From the NCBI GenBank assembly GCA_943787605.1, contig CALSNB010000001.1, forward strand, positions 1,116,001-1,180,000: a stretch of 64,000 nucleotides of DNA, read 5' to 3'. A program made the translations under genes and the position numbers. Below are positions 35,152 through 43,944 of this stretch, in pieces. This DNA is from GCA-2697345 sp002697345. GTDB taxonomy: Bacteria > Pseudomonadota > Alphaproteobacteria > Rhodobacterales > Rhodobacteraceae. A model generated the notes under the pieces. The model was not told the DNA's origin. It worked only from the letters and a program-made list of their open reading frames with translations, and did no database searches. Positions within the stretch are counted from its first letter, which is position 1. The number at the start of each line of letters is the position of its first letter.

Positions 35152-36171
35152 TTATCTAAATGGTGGTGAATAAAGAAGTCCACCATCTGTCCACTGAGCG
35201 TTCAAGCCACGCTCTAGACCAATCTGAGTATTTGGACCCAGGTGGTTTTCAAAGATTTCACCATAGTTTCCTTCAGCTGCAATAACTCGAACAGCCCAAT
35301 CAGCATCTAGACCAAGCATTTCGCCCAAATTACCTTCAGTACCCATCATTCTGTTAATTTCAGGGTTGTTTGTTGGCGCAGCTGCCATTTCCGCTACGTT
35401 AGCTTTGGTAATACCAAGCTCTTCAGCTGAAATAAGAGCATTTAAAGTCCAACGAACAATGTCACCCCACTGGTTATCACCGTGACGAGTAACTGGTCCG
35501 AGTGGCTCTTTAGAAACGATTTCTGGTAAGATCACATGAGCATCAGGGTCTGCAAAAGTAGATCTTGCAGAAGCTAGACCTGAAGCATCTGTAGTATAGA
35601 CGTCACAAGCTTCTGCTTGATAAAGAGATCTAGACTCTGAACTTTTTTCTGTTGGAACTGGCTCATAAGTGATACCATTTACTCTAAAGAAATCAGCAAG
35701 GTTTAACTCTGTAGTTGTACCTACTTGGATACAAACTGTTGCTCCATCTAAATCTTTTGCAGATGTTACACCCAAAGATTTTGGAACCATAAAGCCCTGA
35801 CCATCATAATAGTTAACACCGTGGAAATCTAGTTTTAGATCAACATCACGTGAAAAAGTCCATGTTGTTGTTCTTGAAAGTACATCAACTTCACCAGAAG
35901 CAAGTGCTGTGAAACGCGTTTTACCTGTTGTTGGTACAAATTCAACAGCCATCGGATCACCGAGAACCGCTGCAGCTACCGCACGACAAACAGCTACATC
36001 AAACCCTTGATATACGTTGTTAGCATCCGGCAATGAGAATCCTGCAACACCGGTACTAGTTCCACAGTTAAGAATTCCTCGAGCTTTAACTTCTTCTAAG
36101 GTGCTAGCGCTTAAAGTAGTGGCAGCCATCCCTAACGCCAGTAAAGCGCCCATAAATAGTGATTTTTTCAT
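35152..36171 (-). CDS. aapJ: General L-amino acid ABC transporter, periplasmic binding protein
   Basis: A 339-residue periplasmic solute-binding protein. The N terminus MKKSLFMGALLALGMAATTL is a classic Sec signal, with likely cleavage after TLSA. The mature protein starts STLEEVKARGILNCG, and PTTGKTRFTALASGEVDVLSRTTTW is the family 3 binding-fold segment. AapJ/BztA binds glutamate, aspartate, glutamine and other L-amino acids. It is the first gene of the operon and has an AGGAAGAG ribosome site. Two mutually exclusive hairpins lie in its leader (36195-36221). Confidence 0.95.
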   Translation of the reverse strand: MKKSLFMGALLALGMAATTLSASTLEEVKARGILNCGTSTGVAGFSLPDANNVYQGFDVAVCRAVAAAVLGDPMAVEFVPTTGKTRFTALASGEVDVLSRTTTWTFSRDVDLKLDFHGVNYYDGQGFMVPKSLGVTSAKDLDGATVCIQVGTTTELNLADFFRVNGITYEPVPTEKSSESRSLYQAEACDVYTTDASGLASARSTFADPDAHVILPEIVSKEPLGPVTRHGDNQWGDIVRWTLNALISAEELGITKANVAEMAAAPTNNPEINRMMGTEGNLGEMLGLDADWAVRVIAAEGNYGEIFENHLGPNTQIGLERGLNAQWTDGGLLYSPPFR

Positions 36172-36194
36172 AATTGTCTCTTCCTATATTTAAT

Positions 36195-36221
36195 GCCCAT
36201 TCTGGGCTAATTTTTTAGCCC
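36195..36221 (-). promoter_or_regulatory. Mutually exclusive hairpins in the aapJ leader
   Basis: On the minus strand GGGCTAA-AAAA-TTAGCCC (36221-36204) is a perfect 7-bp stem, and GCCCA-GAA-TGGGC (36207-36195) a 5-bp stem. They share the GCCC bases at 36204-36207, so only one can form at a time. The second is 10 bases upstream of the ribosome-binding site. This could be a regulated leader or part of a termination or decay element. I recognise no known riboswitch. Confidence 0.42.
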
Positions 36222-36397
36222 TCCCGAGCCAACTTTTATTTTAAGCAGATACATCCACCAAGGCCCAACTAAATATAGGTTTTATTTGAAAGGTCAAGAA
36301 AATTAAGAAATAATATCAAGGCATGAGAAGATAATAAAATAAAATTTAAACTCCAATCTTTACATTTTCTTTAAATCTTAATCAGTGTAGCAATTGA

Positions 36398-37108
36398 TTA
36401 AGAAACTTTGTAAAAACTTGCAGCGTGAAAAAAGGCTGTTTTTCTATTAAGTGTTCTTACATTCTCAACTTCGTCTACTCCCCAGTTTTCCTGTTGCCAG
36501 TCTTCGTCTATTTGGCAAGCTGACCAAGCATTATTTAGATCTAAAAAATTTTTGATTACAGCAAGACTAATTACCAACGACCCAGATATTGTTACTAAAT
36601 CATAAAGAGCACAAAGCTGAAAAATATTTAAGTTAGAAACTTGTTTCTCAAACTCTAAAATACTTTGAACAGGCTGCGGTGCATACACAACGCCTTCAAA
36701 AACGTTAAGAGGTGAATTCAACTCTGTTGCCGACCATAAGACAAGATTTGACCAAATTTTTTCTTGGCGACGCACAAGCTCTTTAGGTCTATCTGCTCTG
36801 TAACAAATGAGATCACTATCTCCATAATCAGTGACTAATTTCCTTATTTCCTCAATTTGTGGAGCTACTTTATCTATAGCTGAATTGGCAGAGCGAGTAT
36901 AAGGCATCGTTAACGGGTCTACTTTATCACCCTGACTTTTCCACTCAAGAACTACAAGGTTAGCCATCTCCTTAGTTGGCAAAATCAAGGGTTTCTTATT
37001 TGGCGTGTTCAATAGTCTCTGATCTAAATAAACTTTATAATGATTGACCTCTTCCACACATACAGTTGATACTTTCTCCCAAAATCTTTTTTTTGGCCAT
37101 TCAACCAT
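36398..37108 (-). CDS. ATP12-family F1-ATPase assembly chaperone
   Basis: A 236-residue homologue of mitochondrial Atp12, which binds free F1 alpha subunit during ATP synthase assembly. Typical blocks are KRFWEKV near the start, TPNKKPLILPTKEMANLVVLEW and MPYTRSANSAIDKV. Alphaproteobacteria and mitochondria share this family. It is the last gene of the rarA-crcB-rluC-HAD-ATP12 run, 2 bases after the HAD gene. The gap of 226 bases to aapJ separates it from the next operon. Confidence 0.9.
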   Translation of the reverse strand: MVEWPKKRFWEKVSTVCVEEVNHYKVYLDQRLLNTPNKKPLILPTKEMANLVVLEWKSQGDKVDPLTMPYTRSANSAIDKVAPQIEEIRKLVTDYGDSDLICYRADRPKELVRRQEKIWSNLVLWSATELNSPLNVFEGVVYAPQPVQSILEFEKQVSNLNIFQLCALYDLVTISGSLVISLAVIKNFLDLNNAWSACQIDEDWQQENWGVDEVENVRTLNRKTAFFHAASFYKVS

Positions 37109-37110
37109 TT

Positions 37111-37779
37111 TTAAATGTCACTCCAAATATTTTTCAGAATACCATCAATTTCATTAGGAAAACTTACATAAAAATCTGATCTTGGTGTCATAATTTCTGA
37201 ACTGTGATAACCCCAGGAGACGCCTACTTTATTAAAATTAGCCGCCTCTCCCATATCCATATCATACGAAGTATCACCAATTATAACAGCGTTTTCAGAA
37301 AGTAACCCTGTTTCATCAAGAGCTGAGTAAAGCATTGACGGGTGAGGTTTTGAAGGATGGTTATCAGCTGTTTGTATAGTCGAAAAGTAGTGGCCAAGTG
37401 AATGTGATTCGATAATATGATCTAACCCCCTACGCCCTTTTCCTGTCGCAATGCCCAATAAATACTTTTCAGAAACTGACAATCTATCCAAAAGTCCCCT
37501 AATACCGTGAAATAGTGGTGATGGTTCATATTCTGAGCTTTCCCGAAGAGACATAAAACACTCAACGTACGAATCAACTATCTTTTTATGAAGAATTTCA
37601 GAACCTTCAGGCACCATTTTTTGGAGAGCTTCAGTAAGAGATAAGCCTATTATGGACCTAACCTGACTTTTCTTTGGAATGGGTAAGCCATGCCTTTCAA
37701 AAGCCAAGCCCATCGCATTAGAAATGTGTGCCTGACTATCAACTAATGTCCCATCAACATCAAACACTACTAACTTCAT
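37111..37779 (-). CDS. HAD-family phosphatase (phosphoglycolate phosphatase-like)
   Basis: A 222-residue haloacid dehalogenase-type hydrolase. Motif I VVFDVDGTLVDS holds the nucleophile Asp, IGIATGKGRRG-like motif II follows, and GDTSYDMDMG is motif IV. A helical cap lies between motifs I and II (subfamily IA). The substrate is not clear; the Gph-like group is broad. I start at ATG 37779, which overlaps the rluC stop by one base (TAATG); an in-frame ATG three codons upstream is the alternative. Confidence 0.87.
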   Translation of the reverse strand: MKLVVFDVDGTLVDSQAHISNAMGLAFERHGLPIPKKSQVRSIIGLSLTEALQKMVPEGSEILHKKIVDSYVECFMSLRESSEYEPSPLFHGIRGLLDRLSVSEKYLLGIATGKGRRGLDHIIESHSLGHYFSTIQTADNHPSKPHPSMLYSALDETGLLSENAVIIGDTSYDMDMGEAANFNKVGVSWGYHSSEIMTPRSDFYVSFPNEIDGILKNIWSDI

Positions 37780-38834
37780 TATTGCCATTCTTCGTTAACA
37801 TCAAAAGGGTCGAAAGGCACATCAGACTCTGACCACCCAAAATAATTCCATGTTTTTAACATATGCTCTGGCAACGGTGCAGAAAAAACTAAATCTAACC
37901 CTGTAACTGGATGTTGAATTGTAAGAGATCGTGCGTGAAGATGCATTTTTTTACTAATATCATCCCCTAAACCGGACCCCCAACCGTCACCATAATTATC
38001 CTGGCCGGACCCTCCATACTTCCCATCTCCAACTATTGGGTGCCCAAGCTCTGACATATGAGCTCTAAGCTGGTGGGTTCGTCCAGTTACCGGAACCAAA
38101 GCCATCCAGGACGCTCTTTGTGCTAAGAAACATAGTGTTGCATAATCAGTGTGCGCTCTTTTAGCTCCAAAGGTCGAGTTAATATCATCAGGGTGAACAC
38201 AGTACATTTTTTCACCTGCTCCATCATTAGTATGCCCTTTCTTCTTAACCAAACCAAACTTTATTGAACCTATTTTTGGATATGGCACCCCAGCAACTAA
38301 CGCCCAATAAATCTTTCTAGTGTTTTGATGTCTAAATGCTTTTGTTAATTCACTCGCCATTGCTTGAGTTCTTGCTAGTAATAGGACCCCTGAGGTATCC
38401 TTATCCAAACGATGCACCAATCTCGGGGCCTCTTCACGTTCGAAGGTTAATGCTCCTGTCATCCCATCAACATGACGAGTTTGCTTACTACCACCCTGCA
38501 CAGCTAAGCCAGCGGGTTTATTTAAAACTAGCAAATAATCATCTTTGTATATTACACAGTTTCTAATCATTTCTGCATCAGATCTAGTAATATTTTTTTG
38601 ATCAGAAAATTGTTTTATCTCGTCAAAAGAAGGAAGAGGTGGGATGCGGATGATTTGTCCCGGAGACACACGTGTGCTTGACTTAACACGACCACCATTT
38701 ACACGAATTTCACCTTTTCGACACATTTTTTCAATATTACTTTGATTTATGTGGGCAAACTTTCTACGAAACCACCGATCAAGTCGCTGCTCAGCTTCGT
38801 CATCTCCAACTGTTATTTTTTGAATTGTACTCAT
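37779..38834 (-). CDS. 23S rRNA pseudouridine synthase, RluC/RluD type
   Basis: A 351-residue RluA-family enzyme. The N-terminal S4 domain (EQRLDRWFRRKF... MCRKGEIRVNGGRVK) is followed by the catalytic HRLDKDTSGVLLLA with the nucleophile Asp, then the RTHQLRAHM block. Its size and S4 domain fit RluC, which modifies positions 955, 2504 and 2580 in E. coli 23S rRNA, though RluD cannot be fully excluded. I start at ATG 38834, which overlaps crcB's stop by 4 bases. Confidence 0.88.
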   Translation of the reverse strand: MSTIQKITVGDDEAEQRLDRWFRRKFAHINQSNIEKMCRKGEIRVNGGRVKSSTRVSPGQIIRIPPLPSFDEIKQFSDQKNITRSDAEMIRNCVIYKDDYLLVLNKPAGLAVQGGSKQTRHVDGMTGALTFEREEAPRLVHRLDKDTSGVLLLARTQAMASELTKAFRHQNTRKIYWALVAGVPYPKIGSIKFGLVKKKGHTNDGAGEKMYCVHPDDINSTFGAKRAHTDYATLCFLAQRASWMALVPVTGRTHQLRAHMSELGHPIVGDGKYGGSGQDNYGDGWGSGLGDDISKKMHLHARSLTIQHPVTGLDLVFSAPLPEHMLKTWNYFGWSESDVPFDPFDVNEEWQ

Positions 38835-39208
38835 ATTATTAAATAACGTCCCAACCAAATACCTCCAAAAAGAGCCATTATAGAAAATAAAACAGATATA
38901 GTGACATATAACATCAACCCCACAATATTGCCCTGTTCATAAAGCATATACGTGTCCAATGAAAATGCTGAGAAAGTTGTAAAACCACCCAACAGACCAA
39001 CCATTAAAAAAGGATATAGGTTCAACCAATTTCTTTCATCTAGCGCTACAACTAAAAAGCCCATAATAAAAGAGCCAAGGATATTTATGAAAATGGTTCC
39101 AACTGGAAAGCCTGCACCTAAGATACGTGCAGCACTTATCACTGTTGCGTACCGCAATGTTGCTCCTAGAGCTCCACCCAATGCTACCTGAAAAAATGTA
39201 AAAGTCAT
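38831..39208 (-). CDS. crcB: Fluoride ion channel CrcB/Fluc
   Basis: A 125-residue, four-helix membrane protein that exports fluoride as a dual-topology dimer. GGALGATLRYA, NILGSFIMGFL with the pore Asn, and GLLGGFTTFSAFSLD are its signatures. I start at ATG 39208, where AGG lies about 6 bases upstream; a TTG two codons earlier is the alternative. It lies 31 bases after rarA. No fluoride riboswitch is visible because the gene is internal to an operon. Confidence 0.92.
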   Translation of the reverse strand: MTFTFFQVALGGALGATLRYATVISAARILGAGFPVGTIFINILGSFIMGFLVVALDERNWLNLYPFLMVGLLGGFTTFSAFSLDTYMLYEQGNIVGLMLYVTISVLFSIMALFGGIWLGRYLII

Positions 39209-39239
39209 AACCAACCTGTCTGCGCTAAAATACCTGATG

Positions 39240-40550
39240 TCAAGATTCTCTAGATTTTCTCAACGACTTAAAGTATTCCAACTTTGCTCTTAAATCTTTT
39301 TCAGCCCCCTGATCGCTGGGGTTGTAATATTCACGATCTTTAATCAAGTTAGGGAAGTAATCCTGTCCAGAGAAACTATTTTCATAATCATGGTCGTACT
39401 TGTACCCCTCCCCGTAACCTTGCTCTTTCATCAGCATAGTAGGGGCGTTGAGAATATGTTTTGGCGGAGACTGTGAACCATTATCAATTGCAGCTGAATT
39501 GGAATTCTTAAAGGCCGTGTATACAGCATTTGATTTAACAGCTAGCGCCAGGTAAATTGTTACCTCTGCCAATGCTAAGTCTCCTTCGGGACTTCCCAGC
39601 CTCTCATAAACGTTCCAGGATTCTAGACACATGCGTTTGGCGTTTTCATCTGCTAACCCAATATCCTCCAAGGCAATTCTTGTAAGCCTACGAAATAAAT
39701 AATTCGGGTCTTCTCCACTGTCCATCATTCTTGAAAGCCAGTAAAGTGCCGCATCAGGGTCCGACCCCCTTATAGATTTATGTAAAGCAGAAATTAAATT
39801 AAAATGCTCCTCTCCAGTTCTGTTAAAATTAGGCATGCGCTTGGAGAGCCTTTCAGTCAAACTCTCACGATCTAATTGTGTGTCTAAATTCCAGCTAAAA
39901 ATCTGTTCAATCATATTAATTAGTGAGCGTGCATCACCATCAGCAAGGTCTATAAGGGCATTCTTTGCATCCAGAGACAACAAAAGTGTATTATTCATTT
40001 TTATTTGAATATTAGTCAAAATTTGTTCTAAGTCTTGAACAGACAAGCGATCTAATACTAAAACCTGACATCGTGACAGGAGAGCAGAATTTAAAGAAAA
40101 TGAAGGGTTTTCAGTTGTCGCTCCCACAAGTACTATTGTTCCATCCTCTATGTAGGGTAGAAAAGCATCCTGCTGAGATTTATTAAATCTGTGAATTTCA
40201 TCTACAAACAATAGAGTTGATTTACCATTTTTTTTCCTAATTTTTGCACTATCAAAAATATTTCTTAATTCCTTAACACCAGAAAAAATTGCACTAAGCT
40301 GCTCAAAATGTATTTCAAATGAGGTTGATAATAAACGTGCAATCGTCGTTTTACCTACTCCAGGCGGCCCCCATAGAATAAATGAACTCAAAGAGCCCCT
40401 ACTTATCATTAGGCTTAAAGTAGTATTTGGTCCTAATAAGCGTTCTTGGCCAACAACAAAATCAAAACTAGTTGGTCTCATCAAGTCAGCTAAAGGTCGT
40501 TTAACTGACACCAATATCTCAGGCTGCGCTTTGTTAAATAAATCAGACAT
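39240..40550 (-). CDS. rarA: Replication-associated recombination protein A (RarA/MgsA)
   Basis: A 436-residue AAA+ ATPase of the clamp-loader-like group that acts at stalled replication forks. Walker A is WGPPGVGKTTIARLL, Walker B LLFVDEIHRFNKSQQDAF, and sensor 1 GATTENPSFSLN. The C-terminal part (DPDAALYWLSRMMDSGEDP) is the RarA-specific oligomerisation region. It is the first gene of a minus-strand operon, after the terminator of the ribosomal cluster. Confidence 0.94.
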   Translation of the reverse strand: MSDLFNKAQPEILVSVKRPLADLMRPTSFDFVVGQERLLGPNTTLSLMISRGSLSSFILWGPPGVGKTTIARLLSTSFEIHFEQLSAIFSGVKELRNIFDSAKIRKKNGKSTLLFVDEIHRFNKSQQDAFLPYIEDGTIVLVGATTENPSFSLNSALLSRCQVLVLDRLSVQDLEQILTNIQIKMNNTLLLSLDAKNALIDLADGDARSLINMIEQIFSWNLDTQLDRESLTERLSKRMPNFNRTGEEHFNLISALHKSIRGSDPDAALYWLSRMMDSGEDPNYLFRRLTRIALEDIGLADENAKRMCLESWNVYERLGSPEGDLALAEVTIYLALAVKSNAVYTAFKNSNSAAIDNGSQSPPKHILNAPTMLMKEQGYGEGYKYDHDYENSFSGQDYFPNLIKDREYYNPSDQGAEKDLRAKLEYFKSLRKSRES

Positions 40551-40636
40551 TATATATAATTCTTATAAAAGTTTTTATTTAGCTTAGCTAAACACAAGCT
40601 AATAGGAAACAAAATAATATAACCCCTGAAAAGAGC

Positions 40637-40663
40637 AAAAAAAAGCCCACGAAGCCGTGGGCT
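40637..40663 (-). terminator. Rho-independent terminator of the ribosomal supercluster
   Basis: A perfect 8-bp stem, AGCCCACG / CGTGGGCT, with a 4-base loop, is followed on the minus strand by eight T residues (40644-40637). It lies 24 bases after the rplQ stop, so it ends the alpha operon and insulates rarA. Confidence 0.9.
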
Positions 40664-40687
40664 GTTTGGTTTTATTAGCTTACTTAA

Positions 40688-41107
40688 CTACTCCTCAGTA
40701 GTTTCTTCCTTGATCGCCTTTTCTTTGTCAACTAACCCCTTTGCACTTGGATCTCTATCCACTAGCTCTATGATCGCCATTGGCGCCATATCACCATATC
40801 TAAATCCCGCTTTTAGTACTCTGGCATATCCACCTTGACGATCTTTGTATCTTGGCCCAAGAATATCAAAAAGTTTAGCAACATAAGCGTCTTGCTTCAA
40901 CTTAGAAGCGGCAAGCCTTCGAGCATGTAGGTCACCTCTTTTAGCTAAAGTAATCATCTTTTCTATGATTGGCCTTAATTCTTTTGCCTTAGGTAAGGTA
41001 GTTTTAATTTGTTCGTGCTCTATTAGTGAACCGGCCATATTACTAAAAAGTGCCTTACGATGTTCGTGTGTTCTATTTAACCGGCGATAGCCTCTTGCGT
41101 GACGCAT
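40688..41107 (-). CDS. rplQ: 50S ribosomal protein L17
   Basis: The 139-residue protein begins MRHARGYRRLNRTHEHRKAL, the L17 signature, and has the AKELRPIIEKMITLAKRGD block. The C-terminal tail of about 20 residues is rich in Lys and Glu, as in alphaproteobacteria. It follows rpoA after 112 bases and ends the cluster. Confidence 0.97.
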   Translation of the reverse strand: MRHARGYRRLNRTHEHRKALFSNMAGSLIEHEQIKTTLPKAKELRPIIEKMITLAKRGDLHARRLAASKLKQDAYVAKLFDILGPRYKDRQGGYARVLKAGFRYGDMAPMAIIELVDRDPSAKGLVDKEKAIKEETTEE

Positions 41108-41219
41108 AATCTCATTCCTTATGTTTATACTTTGTCTGGCGCCGCCGATGCGTGTCGGAGCGCTCTCCTTGGGGTGTTATTACCCAGTAATTCTCCACAC
41201 TTGTGGACATTTTTTAAAC

Positions 41220-42236
41220 TTAAAAGTGATCTTCAAATCTCTTAGCAAGCTCCTCAATATTTTCTGGAGGCCAATCAACAATATCCATACCCAAGTGATG
41301 GCCCATACTAGATAAAACTTCTTTAATTTCATTAAGCGATTTTCGACCAAAGTTTGGTGTTCTTAGCATCTCAGCCTCAGTTTTTTGAATCAAATCTCCT
41401 ATATAGACTATATTGTCATTTTTTAGGCAATTTGCTGATCTCACAGACAACTCCAACTCATCCACTTTTTTCAGTAGTAGTGGGTTGAATTCTAATTCGT
41501 CTTCATCATTTTGAGTACTTTCACTCTCTGGTTCATCAAAATTTACGAATATAGATAATTGATCTTGTAATATTCTGGCCGCGAAAGCGACAGCATCGTC
41601 TGCAGTAATCGAGCCATCTGTCTCAACTTTTAAAGTGAGTTTATCATAATCGAGAACTTGACCCTCACGAGTTGGTTGAACATCATAACTAACCTTCCTG
41701 ACTGGAGAAAAAATAGCATCAATCGGAATTAACCCTATTGGAGCGTCATCAGGACGATTCTCTTCGGCTGAAACATAACCTTTTCCATTATTTAATGTTA
41801 ATTCCATTGAAAGCGCTGCTCCATCATCAAGATGACAAATAACATGCTCCTTATTTAAGATTTCGATCCCAGCACTCTCAGAAATATCAGCGGCAGTAAC
41901 CACACCTGGCCCCTTTGCAGTTACTGTGAGCCTTTTTGGACCCTCAACTTCCATACAAATTGCTACGCCTTTTAGGTTCAAAACTATATCTGTCACATCT
42001 TCTCTTACACCTGAGATCGAAGAGAATTCATGTAACACATTATCTATTTGAACAGCTGTTATCGCAGTACCCTGCAAACTACTCATTAAAACGCGCCTTA
42101 AGGCATTTCCCAGAGTCAAACCAAAACCTCGTTCTAACGGTTCGGCTACTACGGTAGCTTTATTACCTGGTTCACTACCTGCTATTACATCTAGCTGACT
42201 TGGTTTAATTAACTCTAACCAGTTCTTGTGGATCAT
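41220..42236 (-). CDS. rpoA: DNA-directed RNA polymerase subunit alpha
   Basis: The 338-residue alpha subunit dimerises to start polymerase assembly. The N-terminal domain has ERGFGLTLGNALRRVLMSSL, and the C-terminal domain begins about residue 250 with ELSVRSANCLKNDNI and TPNFGRKSLNEIKEVL, which contact UP-element DNA and activators. It follows rpsK after 107 bases. No separate promoter was evident to me. Confidence 0.97.
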   Translation of the reverse strand: MIHKNWLELIKPSQLDVIAGSEPGNKATVVAEPLERGFGLTLGNALRRVLMSSLQGTAITAVQIDNVLHEFSSISGVREDVTDIVLNLKGVAICMEVEGPKRLTVTAKGPGVVTAADISESAGIEILNKEHVICHLDDGAALSMELTLNNGKGYVSAEENRPDDAPIGLIPIDAIFSPVRKVSYDVQPTREGQVLDYDKLTLKVETDGSITADDAVAFAARILQDQLSIFVNFDEPESESTQNDEDELEFNPLLLKKVDELELSVRSANCLKNDNIVYIGDLIQKTEAEMLRTPNFGRKSLNEIKEVLSSMGHHLGMDIVDWPPENIEELAKRFEDHF

Positions 42237-42343
42237 ATTATTTCCTCCATACTAGTCCTTGTTCCATGTCCAAAAACAAAGACACCCGAGGTTAAATTGG
42301 ATTACTCATAATATTTTCGGGGAAAATACCGAGTCTTTAATGA

Positions 42344-42733
42344 TTAAACGCGTCGTCGTTTAGGCGGTCGACAACCATTGTGGGCCATTGGTGTTACGTC
42401 ACGAATAGATGATATCTGAAACCCCAACGTGGCTAATGCCCTTAAGGCACTCTCTCTGCCAGATCCAGGTCCTTGAACTTCAACTTCAAGACTTTTTACC
42501 CCATGTTCCTGTGCTTTTTGTCCTACATCTTCTGCTGCCATTTGAGCCGCATAAGGGGTAGACTTTCTTGAGCCTTTAAATCCCATTGTCCCCGCTGACG
42601 ACCAAGCAATTGCATTACCTTGAACATCAGAGATTAGAATCTTAGTATTATTGAATGAGGAGTTTACATGAGCAACCCCAGCCGCAATATTCTTTCGAGC
42701 CTTCTTTTTAGCCCTTACTTTATCTCTTGCCAT
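42344..42733 (-). CDS. rpsK: 30S ribosomal protein S11
   Basis: A 129-residue protein of the 30S platform. Characteristic blocks are NIAAGVAHVNSSFNNTKILI, GFKGSRKSTPYAAQ and the C-terminal NGCRPPKRRRV. It is 11 bases after rpsM in the alpha operon. Confidence 0.97.
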   Translation of the reverse strand: MARDKVRAKKKARKNIAAGVAHVNSSFNNTKILISDVQGNAIAWSSAGTMGFKGSRKSTPYAAQMAAEDVGQKAQEHGVKSLEVEVQGPGSGRESALRALATLGFQISSIRDVTPMAHNGCRPPKRRRV

Positions 42734-42744
42734 TTTCTGGTCCC

Positions 42745-43113
42745 CTACTTCTTCTTACCTGCTATAGCTCTTGCTGGTCCTTTGCGGGTACGAGCATTCG
42801 TATGAGTTCTTTGGCCTCGAACAGGAAGGTTTCTTCTGTGTCTAAGACCACGATAACAACCAGAATCCATTAATCGTTTAACATTTATTTGTATACCACG
42901 CCGCAAATCTCCCTCTACTTCGAAGTTTGCATCAATGTATTCTCTTATTTTTAGGACTTCACTATCTGTCAGCTCATTCATTCGCCTTGAAGCCTCTATC
43001 CCAACCGCGTCACATATGGTTCTTGCGGATGTATTTCCTATGCCTGTTATATAGGTCAAAGAAATAGGTACTCGTTTGCCATCAGGCAAATTTACGCCAG
43101 CTATTCGTGCCAA
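42745..43113 (-). CDS. rpsM: 30S ribosomal protein S13 (TTG start)
   Basis: Head protein of the 30S subunit that touches tRNA and L5. I start at TTG 43113, giving 122 residues beginning (M)ARIAGVNLPDGKRV, exactly where family members start. AGGAAAGGA lies just upstream at good spacing, and the frame upstream is open to 43164 but is not S13-like. The C terminus (RTHTNARTRKGPARAIAGKKK) is normal. It is the first gene of the alpha operon after adk; the 186-base gap before it holds a promoter candidate and a hairpin. Confidence 0.93.
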   Translation of the reverse strand: MARIAGVNLPDGKRVPISLTYITGIGNTSARTICDAVGIEASRRMNELTDSEVLKIREYIDANFEVEGDLRRGIQINVKRLMDSGCYRGLRHRRNLPVRGQRTHTNARTRKGPARAIAGKKK

Positions 43114-43170
43114 TTTTGTTTTCCTTTCCTGTCGCGATTCCGTAACACCAGAATCTTTTCTCACAACTAT

Positions 43171-43196
43171 CTTTCAACCCTTTCAAGGGTCGAAAG
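43171..43196 (-). other. Stem-loop in the rpsM leader
   Basis: CTTTC pairs with GAAAG, then after one mismatch ACCCTT pairs with AAGGGT. That is 11 paired bases with a very small apex, about 60 bases before the rpsM start. It has no U-tract. In E. coli the alpha operon leader is the S4 repressor target; this may be a functional counterpart, but I cannot see a pseudoknot. Confidence 0.38.
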
Positions 43197-43257
43197 CTTC
43201 TTAGACTTCAATAAGTAATATTTTACACTTCATAAACCTATTTAGCCTAGAGTTGGG

Positions 43258-43286
43258 TGAGTAGGGTTTTTTTTCTATATCGTCAA
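43258..43286 (-). promoter_or_regulatory. Candidate alpha-operon promoter between adk and rpsM
   Basis: On the minus strand TTGACG (43286-43281) and TACTCA (43263-43258) are 17 bases apart. The -35 is near-consensus and comes 14 bases after the adk stop. It would give a leader of about 140 bases before rpsM. The -10 is poor, so this needs experimental support. Confidence 0.45.
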
Positions 43287-43299
43287 GCGCAGTTTTAAG

Positions 43300-43944
43300 T
43301 TATTTCAATAAAATTTTATTGATTGCAGAATTGATTACTTCGATATCTGCTAATCCATCAACAGAATAGAGAATTCCCTTATTTAAATAGTACTCTATTA
43401 ATGGAGCAGTCTTATTATTATACTCATCTAACCTCGTCCGTAGACTTTCTTCGTTATCATCAACTCTCTTTTTTAGTTTAGCAGCACCGCATTTAATACA
43501 GACACTGGTACTCAAAAGTGGTTTTGACCTTTCATGATAAACTTCGCCACATTCGCCACAACTATAACGCCCAGTAATTCTATCTACGAGCGCCTCGTTA
43601 TCTACCTTCATTTCAATTACAGCTGTGATACTGGTATCATGAATATCAAGAAGTTTGTCCAATGCACTTGCTTGACCAATTGTTCTGGGGAATCCGTCAA
43701 ATATAAAGCCCCTTGCATGAGTTTTAGATAGACGTTCTTTTATTAGAGAAATTACAATATCATCAGAAACAAGCTCACCAGGATTCATTATGGATGCAAC
43801 TTTCTTGCCGATTTCAGTATTAGAGCTTTGGGACTCTCGAAGCATATCACCAGTTGATAGTTGAACAAGATCAAACTCCGCAACCAGCTTGCGTGCTTGA
43901 GTTCCTTTACCAGCTCCCGGTGCTCCAAGAAAGATAATATTCAT
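43300..43944 (-). CDS. adk: Adenylate kinase (zinc-binding LID)
   Basis: Interconverts ATP + AMP and 2 ADP. The P-loop GAPGAGKGTQ is at residue 7, the AMP site is STGDMLR, and the LID holds two CxxC pairs (YSCGECGEV and VCIKCGAAK), so it should bind zinc. At 214 residues it is the long form. Its ATG follows directly after secY with no intervening bases. Confidence 0.96.
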   Translation of the reverse strand: MNIIFLGAPGAGKGTQARKLVAEFDLVQLSTGDMLRESQSSNTEIGKKVASIMNPGELVSDDIVISLIKERLSKTHARGFIFDGFPRTIGQASALDKLLDIHDTSITAVIEMKVDNEALVDRITGRYSCGECGEVYHERSKPLLSTSVCIKCGAAKLKKRVDDNEESLRTRLDEYNNKTAPLIEYYLNKGILYSVDGLADIEVINSAINKILLK

